64,000 nucleotides of DNA from Bacillus sp. MYb209 (GTDB lineage: Bacteria > Bacillota > Bacilli > Bacillales > Bacillaceae_G), in NCBI RefSeq assembly GCF_002975175.1, contig NZ_PCNZ01000003.1, positions 124,001-188,000 of the forward strand. The letters run 5' to 3'. Below are positions 16,762-25,991 of this stretch, piece after piece. The position numbers and the translations under genes were made by a program. The notes under the pieces are model-generated. The model was not told where the DNA came from, did not search any database, and was given only the letters and a program-made list of their open reading frames with translations. Positions within the stretch are counted from its first letter, which is position 1. Each line of letters starts with the position of its first letter.

Positions 16762-18144
16762 TCAAGCATGCACAGCATGTCCTACCGCCTGAAGTAGTGC
16801 TTCATGAATCGCTTCAGATAAAGTTGGATGTGCTGCAATATAATCTCTCATTATATCAGCCGTTACTTCTGTATGAATCATCACCGTTCCTTGTCCGATT
16901 AGTTCGGTTGCACGAGGACCGATAATAGAGATCCCTACAATTTCTTGATATTTAGGCTCCACAATGACTTTTACTTTACCCGTTTGTTCTCCTAAAATAA
17001 GAGCTTTTCCGTTTGCAGTAAATGCGAATTCTCCGATGAGGATGTCACCATATTTCTCTCTAGCTCCTTTTTCGGTTAAACCAACACTTGCAATTTCAGG
17101 AGCTGTATATATACAACGAGGTACAGCGTGATAATTTACTTTAACACCTTCTCCACTTGCATGCAGTGCTGCTGTCACTCCTTCATGAAAAGCTACGTGA
17201 GCAAGCTGAATCCCGCCAATAACATCACCCGCTGCGTAAATATGCGATATATTGGTTTGCATATGTTCATTTACAGTAATTCCTTTATTTGAAAACTGGA
17301 TTCCAGCCTTCTCTAAACATAATCCTTGTACTCGTGGTTTTCTGCCAACAGAGACAAGAACATACTCAGGAGATACCTCGTAAATACTATCATTATATTC
17401 AAACGACGCTCGTTTTTTATGATTATTTAATCCTTTTAAAGCTGCTCCTGTGAAAATTTCTACGCCGTCTTTTTCTAGTTTCTCTCTTAAAATGCTTGCA
17501 ATATCTTCATCTTCACCAGGTAGTAATTGCGGTGCCATTTCAACAATCGTTACTTTCGTTCCAAAACGACTATATATACTTGCAAACTCGCAACCTATTA
17601 CACCACCGCCAACGATAAGTAATGAATCTGGTATGTTTTCAAGAGCCATCGCATGACTACTATTTAATATCCATTTTCCATCGAAAGGTGCGAATGGCAG
17701 CCCAGTCGGTTCTGATCCCGATGCGATAATGAATTGATTACCATCAACTACTTCTTCTTCCTTATTACCTTGCACAACTTGTAAACGATGCTCCGTTACA
17801 AATTTTGCTTTTCCCTTTAAAACTTTAATTTTATTTTTCTTCATTAAATAATGTATACCTTGTACGAGCTGTGTAACAATTTGTGATTTTCTCGTCTGTA
17901 TTTGTTTCCAATCAATTGATACATTCTGATTATCTACTAATACTCCAAAACGATTCGCATAATTAATAATATCGTATACTTCAGCACTTTCTAACAATGA
18001 TTTCGTAGGCATACACCCAACATTTAAACACGTTCCACCAAGATCCGCTTCATCAATAAGAACGACTTCTTTACCACTTTGAGCAGCGGTTATCGCCGCT
18101 ACATAACCAGCTGGGCCGCCTCCAATTACAACTAATTTACTCAT
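16762..18144 (-). CDS. acoL: Dihydrolipoyl dehydrogenase of the acetoin dehydrogenase complex (E3)
   Basis: A 460-residue FAD enzyme that reoxidises the lipoyl group of AcoC with NAD+. It has the N-terminal FAD fold (VIGGGPAGYVAAITAAQSGK), the redox disulfide CLNVGC in GGTCLNVGCMPTKS, an NAD fold (LLIVGGGVIGCEFA), and the C-terminal catalytic His/Glu in HAHPTLSEA-like IAAHPTLSEAIHEAL. It is the last gene of acoABCL, 15 bases after acoC. Position distinguishes it from the pyruvate or 2-oxoglutarate complex E3. Confidence 0.93.
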   Translation of the reverse strand: MSKLVVIGGGPAGYVAAITAAQSGKEVVLIDEADLGGTCLNVGCMPTKSLLESAEVYDIINYANRFGVLVDNQNVSIDWKQIQTRKSQIVTQLVQGIHYLMKKNKIKVLKGKAKFVTEHRLQVVQGNKEEEVVDGNQFIIASGSEPTGLPFAPFDGKWILNSSHAMALENIPDSLLIVGGGVIGCEFASIYSRFGTKVTIVEMAPQLLPGEDEDIASILREKLEKDGVEIFTGAALKGLNNHKKRASFEYNDSIYEVSPEYVLVSVGRKPRVQGLCLEKAGIQFSNKGITVNEHMQTNISHIYAAGDVIGGIQLAHVAFHEGVTAALHASGEGVKVNYHAVPRCIYTAPEIASVGLTEKGAREKYGDILIGEFAFTANGKALILGEQTGKVKVIVEPKYQEIVGISIIGPRATELIGQGTVMIHTEVTADIMRDYIAAHPTLSEAIHEALLQAVGHAVHA

Positions 18145-18159
18145 TCTCTCACCTTCTCT

Positions 18160-19362
18160 TTATAAAAGAATTGTTACAGGCTCTTCTAAATATTGTTTAA
18201 TTGTGCGTAAAAACGCAGCTGCTGGTGCACCGTCTAATACACGATGATCGAATGTTAAACTTAAAGGTAACATACTTCCTTTTTGTAATTCTTCTCCTTT
18301 ATATATCGGAACATGCTCAATTGCCCCTACACCTAAAATACCAGTCTCAGGTGTATTTAATACCGGTGTGAAGTACTCAATTCCAAAACTTCCTAAATTA
18401 CTAATTGTAAATGTCGTTCCTTGCATATCATCACTACTTAAACTACCTTCTCTTGCCTTTTGCGCAGCTTTCTTAATTTCTTTAGATAACTCTACTAAAG
18501 ATAAATGATTTGCAAAGCAAATAGCTGGAACGACTAACCCATTCTCTAACGCTACTGCCATTCCTAAATGAACATGCTCAAATTGATGAATTGTATCATT
18601 TATATAAGCACTGTTCATTTCTTTATGCTCACGAAGTGCTAATACAACAGCGCGTGCGACGAAATCTGTAATTGTTAATTTATTTTCATAGCGTTTTTGC
18701 ACAACTTCAGCCATATTTTTATGTAAAGCAACTAATTCTGTAACATCTACTTTCATTGTTAATGTTAATTGCGCGCTATTTTGTAAGCTTGTATGCATGC
18801 GAGTTGCGATCGCTTTACGCATACCAGTAATAGGAATTGCTTTACTTTCTTCTTTTCCGTTTACTTCTGGAATAGCTACTTTTTCTTCAAGTGATTGTAA
18901 TACATCTATCTTCGTAATTCTTCCTCCAGGACCTGTTCCTATTAATGTAGCAATATCAAGTTTTTCAGCTTTCGCAATTTTTTTCGCTACTGGAGAAATT
19001 TTTATTCTTTGTTTCGTTCCTTCTTTCGCATACGGTTCTGGATGCTGTACATTTTGAAGAGCTACTTCTTTAGGTACAGATTCCTCTATACTATCTACAG
19101 CTCCATGCGCTACTACTTTTTCATTCGGTTTACCTATATAGCAAATAATAGTACCAGGCGGAACTCCCTCATCTTCGCTTACAGCTATATCCAGTACAGT
19201 ACCATCAGCTGGTGCTTCTATTTCTGTTTCAATTTTTTCTGAGTTAATACTAGCGATTAATTCACCTTTCGCTACATTATCACCCGCCTTAATATTCCAA
19301 CTCGTAATAATACCTTCTTTCATCGCCATTCCTAACTTCGGCATTACAACTTCAACAGCCAT
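18160..19362 (-). CDS. acoC: Acetoin dehydrogenase E2, dihydrolipoyl acetyltransferase
   Basis: 400 residues in the classic order: an N-terminal lipoyl domain with the lipoylated Lys in INSEKIETEI (about residue 43), a flexible linker, an E3-binding domain (KISPVAKKIAKAEKLDIATL, GTGPGGRIT), and the catalytic acyltransferase domain ending with FDHRVLDGAPAA (HxxxDG). It accepts the acetyl group from E1 and passes it to CoA. The gene lies 27 bases after acoB. Confidence 0.94.
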   Translation of the reverse strand: MAVEVVMPKLGMAMKEGIITSWNIKAGDNVAKGELIASINSEKIETEIEAPADGTVLDIAVSEDEGVPPGTIICYIGKPNEKVVAHGAVDSIEESVPKEVALQNVQHPEPYAKEGTKQRIKISPVAKKIAKAEKLDIATLIGTGPGGRITKIDVLQSLEEKVAIPEVNGKEESKAIPITGMRKAIATRMHTSLQNSAQLTLTMKVDVTELVALHKNMAEVVQKRYENKLTITDFVARAVVLALREHKEMNSAYINDTIHQFEHVHLGMAVALENGLVVPAICFANHLSLVELSKEIKKAAQKAREGSLSSDDMQGTTFTISNLGSFGIEYFTPVLNTPETGILGVGAIEHVPIYKGEELQKGSMLPLSLTFDHRVLDGAPAAAFLRTIKQYLEEPVTILL

Positions 19363-19389
19363 TTTTCTCTCTCCCTTCTCATCGTTTCA

Positions 19390-20424
19390 TCACACATTTA
19401 ATAACGAACGATCTCCAATCATTTCCGATACAGTTTCAATCACTTTTTCTGGCGTTGGTAAATATAATTTTTCAAGTGGTGGCGAGAACGGAACTGGTGT
19501 ATGTGGCGCTGTAATTCGTTTAATAGGCGCATCTAATAAATCAAAACCTTTATCCGCTACAATCGCTGCGATGTCAGTCGCAATGCTACATCTTGGATTC
19601 GCTTCGTCAATTACGATAAGACGATTTGTTTTTTCAACAGATGCTAAAATTGTATCTTCATCAAGTGGTGATAAAGAACGCGGATTAATAACTTCTACTT
19701 CAAGTCCTTTTTTTGCTAATTGCTCAGCAGCAGCGAGCGCTGTATGAACTTGCTTTCCAATTGCGACAATTGTTACATCAGATCCTTCTCGTTTTATATC
19801 CGCTTTTCCTAATGGAATTGTATAATATCCTTCTGGCACTTCACCTTTCATATTGTAAAGCGTTTTATCTTCAAAGAAGATTACTGGATCATCATCTTCA
19901 ATTGCCGCTAATAATAAACCTTTTGCATCATACGGAGTGGACGGAACGATAACTTTAATACCTGGAATGCTCGTAAATAACGCGTATAAACTTTGAGAAT
20001 GCTGAGCTGCTGCGCTAAATCCAGCACCATGCATCGTACGAATTGTAACTGGTACTTTTGCTTTCCCACCAAACATGTAACGGAATTTTGCACCTTGGTT
20101 TAAAACTTGATCAAGACAACTACCAATAAAATCATTAAACATTAATTCAGCTATCGGACGTAATCCAGTTGCCGCCGCTGCCATCGCAGCTCCCATATAA
20201 CCAGCTTCAGAAATTGGTGTATCTAAAATGCGATTTCGGCCAAATTCTTGCACAAGCCCTTTCGTAACACCAAGAACACCGCCCCACGCTTCATCATCTT
20301 GCAAATGATCAACTTGCGCACCACCCGCAACATCTTCACCTATTAAAATGACGTTTTCATCACGGCGCATTGATAATTTCATCGCTTCATTTATTGCAGT
20401 TGACATACTTACTGTTCTAGTCAT
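19390..20424 (-). CDS. acoB: Acetoin dehydrogenase E1 beta subunit
   Basis: 344 residues of the transketolase-like beta subunit family. Typical stretches are VILIGEDVAGGAQ, GLRPIAELMFNDFIG and VIDEANPRCSIATDIAA. With AcoA it forms the thiamine-diphosphate E1 that splits acetoin into acetaldehyde and an enzyme-bound acetyl group. It starts 17 bases after acoA; both are needed for activity. Confidence 0.94.
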   Translation of the reverse strand: MTRTVSMSTAINEAMKLSMRRDENVILIGEDVAGGAQVDHLQDDEAWGGVLGVTKGLVQEFGRNRILDTPISEAGYMGAAMAAAATGLRPIAELMFNDFIGSCLDQVLNQGAKFRYMFGGKAKVPVTIRTMHGAGFSAAAQHSQSLYALFTSIPGIKVIVPSTPYDAKGLLLAAIEDDDPVIFFEDKTLYNMKGEVPEGYYTIPLGKADIKREGSDVTIVAIGKQVHTALAAAEQLAKKGLEVEVINPRSLSPLDEDTILASVEKTNRLIVIDEANPRCSIATDIAAIVADKGFDLLDAPIKRITAPHTPVPFSPPLEKLYLPTPEKVIETVSEMIGDRSLLNV

Positions 20425-20441
20425 TGTTTTTCACCCTCCTC

Positions 20442-21440
20442 TTATTTGTAAGACACGTATACATCTTTTAATAATTCTTCATCTTCCGGATATGGACTAT
20501 TTTCACTAAATTCAATTGATTGTTGCACCGCTTCATCTACTGCTTTTTCTATATCAACAAGCTCAGATTCAGTTAATAAACCTTCATGAATTAAATGTTT
20601 GCGAAAATGAATAATCGCATCTTTTTCATTTAAATGTTCTTCTTTCTCTTCCGTAGTTTTATATGTTTGTGCTTCCCCTTCAAAATGACCGTAATTACGA
20701 TATGTTATACATTCAATAATTGTTGGGCCACCGCCATTACGTGCGCGTTCCACTGCTTCTTCTGCTGCTTTATATACGGCTAGAAGATCTTTCCCATCTA
20801 CTTGAACACCTGGAATGCTATAAGCTTTCGCGCGATCTGCAATAGAATTACAGCTTGATGCATATTCGAATGTTGTCGCTTCGCCATAACCATTATTTTC
20901 TGCAATGAAAATAACTGGTAACTTCCAAATCGCCGCTAAGTTAACTCCTTCATGAAATGTTCCTTCATTATTCGCTCCATCACCGAAGAAGCAAACACTC
21001 ACATCTTTTGTTCTTTTATATTTAGCTGTTAATGCTGAACCACAAGCAAGTGGAAAACCACCGCCTACAATCCCATTCGCACCAAGCATTCCTTTATCTA
21101 AATCGGCAATATGCATTGACCCGCCTTTACCTTTACATAACCCAGTCGCTTTCCCGAAAAGTTCAGCCATCATACCATTTAAATCACAACCTTTTGCGAT
21201 ACAATGCCCATGACCTCTATGTGTACTTGTAATGCTGTCGCTATCTGTTAAGTGGGCACATACACCAACTGCTACCGCTTCTTCTCCAGCATATAAATGA
21301 ACGAAACCTGGCAGAGCGCCTTGCGCGAACAATTCATGCACCTTGTCTTCAAACTTACGAATCTCCAACATTTTTTCGTACATCCAACGAGCTTGTTCTT
21401 TCGTAATTTCATTCCCTTTACTTTCAGTTGTTTTTAACAT
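20442..21440 (-). CDS. acoA: Acetoin dehydrogenase E1 alpha subunit
   Basis: 332 residues carrying the thiamine-diphosphate motif, GDGANNEGTFHEGVN with AENN closing it (about residues 175-205). The ATG is preceded by AGGAGGGCTGGAC. It is the first gene of acoABCL and lies 36 bases downstream of a perfect sigma-54 promoter, so it needs SigL and AcoR. Length and motif are normal. Confidence 0.94.
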   Translation of the reverse strand: MLKTTESKGNEITKEQARWMYEKMLEIRKFEDKVHELFAQGALPGFVHLYAGEEAVAVGVCAHLTDSDSITSTHRGHGHCIAKGCDLNGMMAELFGKATGLCKGKGGSMHIADLDKGMLGANGIVGGGFPLACGSALTAKYKRTKDVSVCFFGDGANNEGTFHEGVNLAAIWKLPVIFIAENNGYGEATTFEYASSCNSIADRAKAYSIPGVQVDGKDLLAVYKAAEEAVERARNGGGPTIIECITYRNYGHFEGEAQTYKTTEEKEEHLNEKDAIIHFRKHLIHEGLLTESELVDIEKAVDEAVQQSIEFSENSPYPEDEELLKDVYVSYK

Positions 21441-21476
21441 GTCCAGCCCTCCTATTTTCTTGTTCGTCTATTATAT

Positions 21477-21492
21477 TGCAAGTACCGTGCCA
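21477..21492 (-). promoter_or_regulatory. Sigma-54 (-24/-12) promoter of acoABCL
   Basis: On the minus strand the site reads TGGCACGGTACTTGCA: TGGCAC, five bases, TTGCA, an exact match to the sigma-54 consensus, 36 bases before the acoA start. AcoR, the sigma-54 activator encoded at 8427-10277, is the expected partner. Confidence 0.92.
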
Positions 21493-21535
21493 CATATTAA
21501 TCCTTGATTTAATAGGTTTTCTCTTCCTTTTAAAA

Positions 21536-21581
21536 GCAAAAAAGTGGACAAAATGAGACAGTTGTCTCGTTTTGTCCACTT
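21536..21581. promoter_or_regulatory. Long inverted repeat upstream of acoA: terminator and/or AcoR site
   Basis: Two 21-bp arms (AAAAGTGGACAAAATGAGACA and its complement with one mismatch) are separated by two bases, with a core GAGACA-GT-TGTCTC. In the minus direction it runs into TTTTTTGCTTTT, so it can end the DinB transcript. Its centre is about 85 bases upstream of the -12 box, where a sigma-54 activator would bind. Confidence 0.6.
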
Positions 21582-21609
21582 TTGTTCACCCTATTAGAGA
21601 ATCATTACA

Positions 21610-22089
21610 TTATTCACTATCAAAACTTTTCTGTAATTTCCGGATGTAAATAATTTGACCAATATGATACGCATTATGAGTTGTTACATTAGCTAACACT
21701 TCCCACCACTTCGCACTTACAGGAAATCCAATTACATCACTTTCAACCTTATCTTCATCGATGAGTTTTTGCCATTGTAACAGTTTCTCTAATAGTTTTT
21801 CTCTTAACTCATCAAAGGTTTGATTATCTGACAACATAAAACTTTTGTTATTATCACCAATAGCGGGTACGGCATTAACATTCGATTCTTTGTATCTAGT
21901 TTGCCACGTTGAGTTCCAATACAGTAAATGTTGTACAATTTCAGCTATACTATTACTCTCTTCATTCGGTTTCCAGAAGGCTTCTCTCTCTGATAAATCC
22001 TTAACTGCATCTGAAAATGGCATATACCAACTGGGATCATTTGCATTCGCTAATAACTGATCTGCTAATACATCTTTCACATGGGCCAT
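21610..22089 (-). CDS. DinB-superfamily protein
   Basis: 159 residues, a four-helix bundle of the DinB/YfiT type: AEIVQHLLYWNSTWQTRYKE with a metal-ligand His, and the C-terminal THNAYHIGQIIYIRK with the paired His ligands. Members bind a divalent metal and some are thiol-dependent transferases; the substrate here is unknown. The ATG follows GAGGGAAGAAAA. It is upstream of acoA on the same strand but separated by a hairpin. Confidence 0.82.
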   Translation of the reverse strand: MAHVKDVLADQLLANANDPSWYMPFSDAVKDLSEREAFWKPNEESNSIAEIVQHLLYWNSTWQTRYKESNVNAVPAIGDNNKSFMLSDNQTFDELREKLLEKLLQWQKLIDEDKVESDVIGFPVSAKWWEVLANVTTHNAYHIGQIIYIRKLQKSFDSE

Positions 22090-22350
22090 TTTTCTTCCCT
22101 CATTTCATTAGCTTATATAATACTTACTTCTCTATATACGCTGAGTCCACACAATTCCCTTTTTTAAAACCATTTTCATACTTATGCAAATAAAGAATCC
22201 GAAAGCACTTTACCCATAAATAATCTCATAGAATATAGAAATAATACAAATTTCTATCCAAACGAATATATGCATAGAAACTACACGTATGATTAATAGA
22301 TTTTCTTCCTATAACTCGTTATGATAAAAGAAAAAGAAAGCGAGCGACCA

Positions 22351-23196
22351 ATGAATAAAAAAATCGCGGTTATTACAGGAGCATCAAGTGGATTCGGACT
22401 ATTAACGACACTTGAACTCGCAAAAAAAGATTATTTAGTTATCGCTACAATGCGCAATCTTGAGAAACAAGTAGACTTACTAGCTCAAGCTGCTAAATTC
22501 AACTTACAACAAAACATAAAAGTTCAACAATTAGATGTAACAGATCAAAGTTCTATACATAACTTCCAATTGTTTTTAAAAGAAATTAATAGAGTAGACC
22601 TTCTCATAAACAATGCAGGATATGCAAATGGAGGCTTTGTAGAAGAAATTCTAGTAGAGGAATATCGCAAACAATTTGAAACGAATCTTTTTGGAGCTAT
22701 ATCAATCACTCAGCTTGTTTTACCATATATGAGAGAACAAAAAAGTGGAAAAATCATTAATATAAGCAGCATTAGTGGCCAAGTTGGATTCCCTGGCTTA
22801 TCCCCGTATGTTTCTTCCAAATATGCATTAGAAGGCTGGAGTGAATCACTTCGCTTAGAAGTAAAACCTTTCGGAATAGATGTTGCTTTACTTGAACCAG
22901 GTTCTTATAACACAAACATATGGGAAGTTGGTAAACAACTAGCTGAAAACCAATCTGATACTATCTCTCCATACAAAGAATATATGGATAAAATACAAAA
23001 ACATATTAATAGTGGTAGCGATACATTTGGTAATCCGATAGATGTTGCCAATAAAATCGTTGAAATTGCTGAAGCAAAGCGTACTAATTTACGATATCCA
23101 ATTGGAAAAGGTGTAAAATTTATGATTTTTGCGAAGAAGATTCTTCCTTGGAGATTGTGGGAATTTCTAGTTTTGAGGAGTTTTAAGAAGATGTAA
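22351..23196 (+). CDS. Short-chain dehydrogenase/reductase
   Basis: 281 residues from the ATG at 22351 (an upstream in-frame ATG at 22321 has no better ribosome site; neither is strong). Classic SDR features: NAD(P) motif TGASSGFG, NAG motif INNAGYANGG, catalytic Ser in ISSISG and YxxxK as YVSSKYALEG. The long C-terminus suggests a keto-reductase acting on hydrophobic substrates. It is a single gene with its own strong terminator. Confidence 0.88.
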   Translation: MNKKIAVITGASSGFGLLTTLELAKKDYLVIATMRNLEKQVDLLAQAAKFNLQQNIKVQQLDVTDQSSIHNFQLFLKEINRVDLLINNAGYANGGFVEEILVEEYRKQFETNLFGAISITQLVLPYMREQKSGKIINISSISGQVGFPGLSPYVSSKYALEGWSESLRLEVKPFGIDVALLEPGSYNTNIWEVGKQLAENQSDTISPYKEYMDKIQKHINSGSDTFGNPIDVANKIVEIAEAKRTNLRYPIGKGVKFMIFAKKILPWRLWEFLVLRSFKKM

Positions 23197-23203
23197 CTTT
23201 AAC

Positions 23204-23251
23204 GTAAATAATAACCATTTATCATCGAACAGATAAATGGTTATTATTTAC
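23204..23251. terminator. Strong bidirectional terminator
   Basis: A 20-bp perfect stem (arms 23204-23223 and 23232-23251, GTAAATAATAACC... complement ...GGTTATTATTTAC) with an eight-base loop lies between the converging SDR and DUF4181 genes. Confidence 0.85.
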
Positions 23252-23290
23252 TTCATGATTTCATTATTTGTACCATCAATAATCATTTTA

Positions 23291-23674
23291 TTATGCAGCA
23301 GATGGAAAGAAGTAAAATAGTATTGAAGTCATAAAAATAAACGTGAATATCCCAATTATCGAAAATATATATTCTTTCGATTCTCTATCATACTTCCATT
23401 CCATCAATGCTCTTAAGATTAACGTCCCCCCTAAATAAGTAAAAATGACATAAGCAATATTAACACTTTCGAATTTAAAGATAAATATAAAGCTAGTTAT
23501 TAAATAAATAAAAAGTAGTCCTATTTCCAATTTTTTATGTGAACTATTTACATGTTTCTTATATCCCCAAAAACCACTCTTGGGCATATTTAATTTTTTT
23601 CTTAAAAACTTATCAAAAAAATAGACAGCTATACAAAAAACAATAGTTATAATCCAAAAAGTAGAAGTTCCCAT
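23291..23674 (-). CDS. DUF4181-like membrane protein (copy 1)
   Basis: 127 residues from the ATG at 23674, which GGAGGG precedes; the two-codon-longer version starts with GTG. Four hydrophobic helices. Hallmarks are FLRKKLNMPKSGFWGYKKHVNSSHKK and the loop ALMEWKYDRESKEYIFSI. I associate this with DUF4181. A second copy lies at 24166-24531, on the other side of the Nudix gene. Function unknown. Confidence 0.75.
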   Translation of the reverse strand: MGTSTFWIITIVFCIAVYFFDKFLRKKLNMPKSGFWGYKKHVNSSHKKLEIGLLFIYLITSFIFIFKFESVNIAYVIFTYLGGTLILRALMEWKYDRESKEYIFSIIGIFTFIFMTSILFYFFPSAA

Positions 23675-23697
23675 TTTCACCCCTCCTATTACTTCAT

Positions 23698-24135
23698 TTA
23701 ATTATTTGAAATAAATTGGACTATATTACGGTTATTCACTTCTAAATAACTTACGATTCCTTCAGGATATGTTGGTTTCTTCTTTAATTCCTCTAGACTT
23801 TTCCAAATTAATATAATATCCTCATGTTCTTTATGCCTTATTTCATTTGTAACTACCTCTTGAGCAGTTCCCCAATGTATCAATGTACAATGATGACCTT
23901 TTTCGTTGTTCCACTCAAAAATGTGTTCATTTACAATTGCTAACTCTTGAACATCAACTTTCAAATCGTATTCTTCTATTAACTCTCGAATTATTGCTTC
24001 TTTTGACGTTTCACCAAATTCAATAAAACCACCTGGAAAACGATAAAATGATTCGTTCTCATCACATTGTACTAGTACTTTAGAATGTTCTTCGTTTACA
24101 ATCATTACTTCTGTCCGTAAACGTGGTCTAATCAT
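23698..24135 (-). CDS. Nudix hydrolase
   Basis: 145 residues from the ATG at 24135; the upstream in-frame start lacks a ribosome site. The Nudix box is GGFIEFGETSKEAIIRELIE-EY (Gly, Glu, Arg-Glu and Glu-Glu in register). Such enzymes cleave nucleoside diphosphates linked to another group; the substrate is not predictable. It sits between two DUF4181 paralogues, with 23 bases to copy 1 and 30 to copy 2, so they probably share one transcript. Confidence 0.88.
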   Translation of the reverse strand: MIRPRLRTEVMIVNEEHSKVLVQCDENESFYRFPGGFIEFGETSKEAIIRELIEEYDLKVDVQELAIVNEHIFEWNNEKGHHCTLIHWGTAQEVVTNEIRHKEHEDIILIWKSLEELKKKPTYPEGIVSYLEVNNRNIVQFISNN

Positions 24136-24165
24136 TTTCTCACCCTTTATCTGTATGACCATTCA

Positions 24166-24531
24166 TCACCAATACGTATTATAGAATACATTCAAAATAA
24201 TACCTGTAATTATTAATAACGGAACAATTCCAAACGAAATAATATATTCTTTTGTTTGCCTATCATATTTCCACTGCATATACCCTTGAAAAATGTACAA
24301 CGTCATAAAAAAGAAAATTGGTATATCAGTCATGTATATTGGATTCAAAATTGAAACTATCATCATAAGTACTACATAAGAAATAATGATAATCCAGTGC
24401 CCCCATTTATGTGATTGACTGACATATTTACTATTCCATCCTGTTTGTCTCGGTATATTTAACTTCTTTCTCACGATTTTTTCTAAAAAAATTAAAATTA
24501 TAATCCATAACAATAAGACAATTAGTTTCAA
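24166..24531 (-). CDS. DUF4181-like membrane protein (copy 2)
   Basis: 121 residues, four helices, with VRKKLNIPRQTGWNSKYVSQSHKWG and GYMQWKYDRQTKEYIISFG matching the hallmarks of the copy at 23291-23674. The annotated TTG at 24531 is 14 bases from a GGAGGAGG site; a CTG at 24540 is five bases from it, so the true start may be three codons longer. It follows the PP2C gene by 23 bases. Confidence 0.72.
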   Translation of the reverse strand: MKLIVLLLWIIILIFLEKIVRKKLNIPRQTGWNSKYVSQSHKWGHWIIIISYVVLMMIVSILNPIYMTDIPIFFFMTLYIFQGYMQWKYDRQTKEYIISFGIVPLLIITGIILNVFYNTYW

Positions 24532-24554
24532 AAGAAACAGAAAGGCCTCCTCCT

Positions 24555-25385
24555 TTACCTTTTCTCCGGCTGGTCACTCGGAAACGTAGCATTCCTTTTA
24601 TTTTCAACATCCCAACTAATAATTGTCGCACTATCACGCCCCAACTGATGATGCACGTGTTCTAAAACATTGTGAATATTTTCTTTAAGTGTTTTATTAT
24701 TTCCGCTCATAGCATTATACAAATTTACAGGTGTTTCATATCGTCGTTCCCCACATTCCAATACACCATCTGTCACCATTACAATTCGATTCTTTCCAGT
24801 ACGTAATTCACGAATTCCTGATGAATAGCAAGGTACAGGTAAATCAAATGTATTTACATTACCAATCCATTCGTAAAAATGACGTTGATTTAATGTATAT
24901 TGCCCTAATTTATGTAGTTCATCATGAAATACATAAACTAGACAATCTCCAATAGATAGCCACCATATATAGTTTTCTTTTCTTACACAGATTAAACAAG
25001 CTGTCTCACCTTTAATTTTTTCACATTCTTCTTTAAATGACTGTGATTGAAAAGTTGTAAGTATATGATTTTCAACAGATCGAAATACTGTTTTAACCGG
25101 TTCATTCATAATTACTTTTATATTTTCATATTCTTTTTCGATTGTATGTACTACTAAATCAACACTTTCTGCACTATTATGCCCGTCTAATATAACGGCG
25201 AATTCCCAATCACCATTTGACCAAACTAATGCACCGTCTTCATTCTTTTTCGCCCCAGCACTTATATTCCCACCGTATTTACCAAGTACAATATCACCAT
25301 ATTGCTTTACTGAAATTTCCCCTAAACACATTTCCGTATTTCCAACCCATGAATATTGTGTATTATTTGTTGTATGCATACTCAT
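24555..25385 (-). CDS. PP2C-like protein phosphatase domain protein
   Basis: 276 residues resembling PPM/PP2C serine/threonine phosphatases: EDGALVWSNGDWEFAVILDGHNS holds the first metal-binding Asp region, WWLSIGDCLVYVF the central one, and VMVTDGVLE the last. These Asp positions support activity, but DGHNS replaces the usual DGHGG, so a divergent or degenerate member is possible. It starts inside the end of the HIT gene (23-base overlap), so the two are coupled. Confidence 0.75.
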   Translation of the reverse strand: MSMHTTNNTQYSWVGNTEMCLGEISVKQYGDIVLGKYGGNISAGAKKNEDGALVWSNGDWEFAVILDGHNSAESVDLVVHTIEKEYENIKVIMNEPVKTVFRSVENHILTTFQSQSFKEECEKIKGETACLICVRKENYIWWLSIGDCLVYVFHDELHKLGQYTLNQRHFYEWIGNVNTFDLPVPCYSSGIRELRTGKNRIVMVTDGVLECGERRYETPVNLYNAMSGNNKTLKENIHNVLEHVHHQLGRDSATIISWDVENKRNATFPSDQPEKR

Positions 25386-25842
25386 TCACCATATACTTTC
25401 GTATTCTTTCACATAGTTTTTTTATTTCCTCCGCGTCACCATATGGTGCGCCAGTCCAATTTGCTACTTCAGTCGGTGACCAAAACTCTTTTGGTGTATT
25501 CGGATAACGCGGAATAATGTGCATATGTAAATGTGGTACACCATTTCCTGAAATGAAGGTATAAATATGTTCAGCACCTTCGCTTTCTTTTAGTGCTTTA
25601 CTTACTCTACTTGTTATAAGTCCGAATGCTTTTGCCTCATCTTCATTTAATTCAGCAAGACCAGGTACATGTCTCTTTATATCAATCATTATGTAGCCAA
25701 GGTAAGTTTCTTCCTTCTCCCAATGGACATGTCCAACGTATATGAGATCATCTTCATAAATAGCACCGCCTGGAACTATAATGTTTCCTTTATGTTTTTC
25801 GCAAATGAAGCAGTTTTTTTCTGCTTGATTGTTTATGGACAT
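25363..25842 (-). CDS. HIT-family protein
   Basis: 159 residues from the ATG at 25842, preceded by AAAGGATGGTG; a longer in-frame start at 25914 lacks a ribosome site. The catalytic histidine triad is HLHMHIIPR, and CFICEKHKG near the start may bind zinc. HIT proteins hydrolyse nucleotide phosphoramidates or adenylylated substrates. Overlaps the PP2C gene, suggesting linked expression. Confidence 0.88.
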   Translation of the reverse strand: MSINNQAEKNCFICEKHKGNIIVPGGAIYEDDLIYVGHVHWEKEETYLGYIMIDIKRHVPGLAELNEDEAKAFGLITSRVSKALKESEGAEHIYTFISGNGVPHLHMHIIPRYPNTPKEFWSPTEVANWTGAPYGDAEEIKKLCERIRKYMVNEYAYNK

Positions 25843-25991
25843 ATTTATCACCATCCTTTTCATATATAATATCATAAAAAAAGGAAAAACAGGTTTTATA
25901 TTCCGAAAATTCACGCACTTAATGTTACAATTCTCCCCTTAAAATCATATATACGATTCAATCAAATTTCATACTTAAAATTTACAACTCA

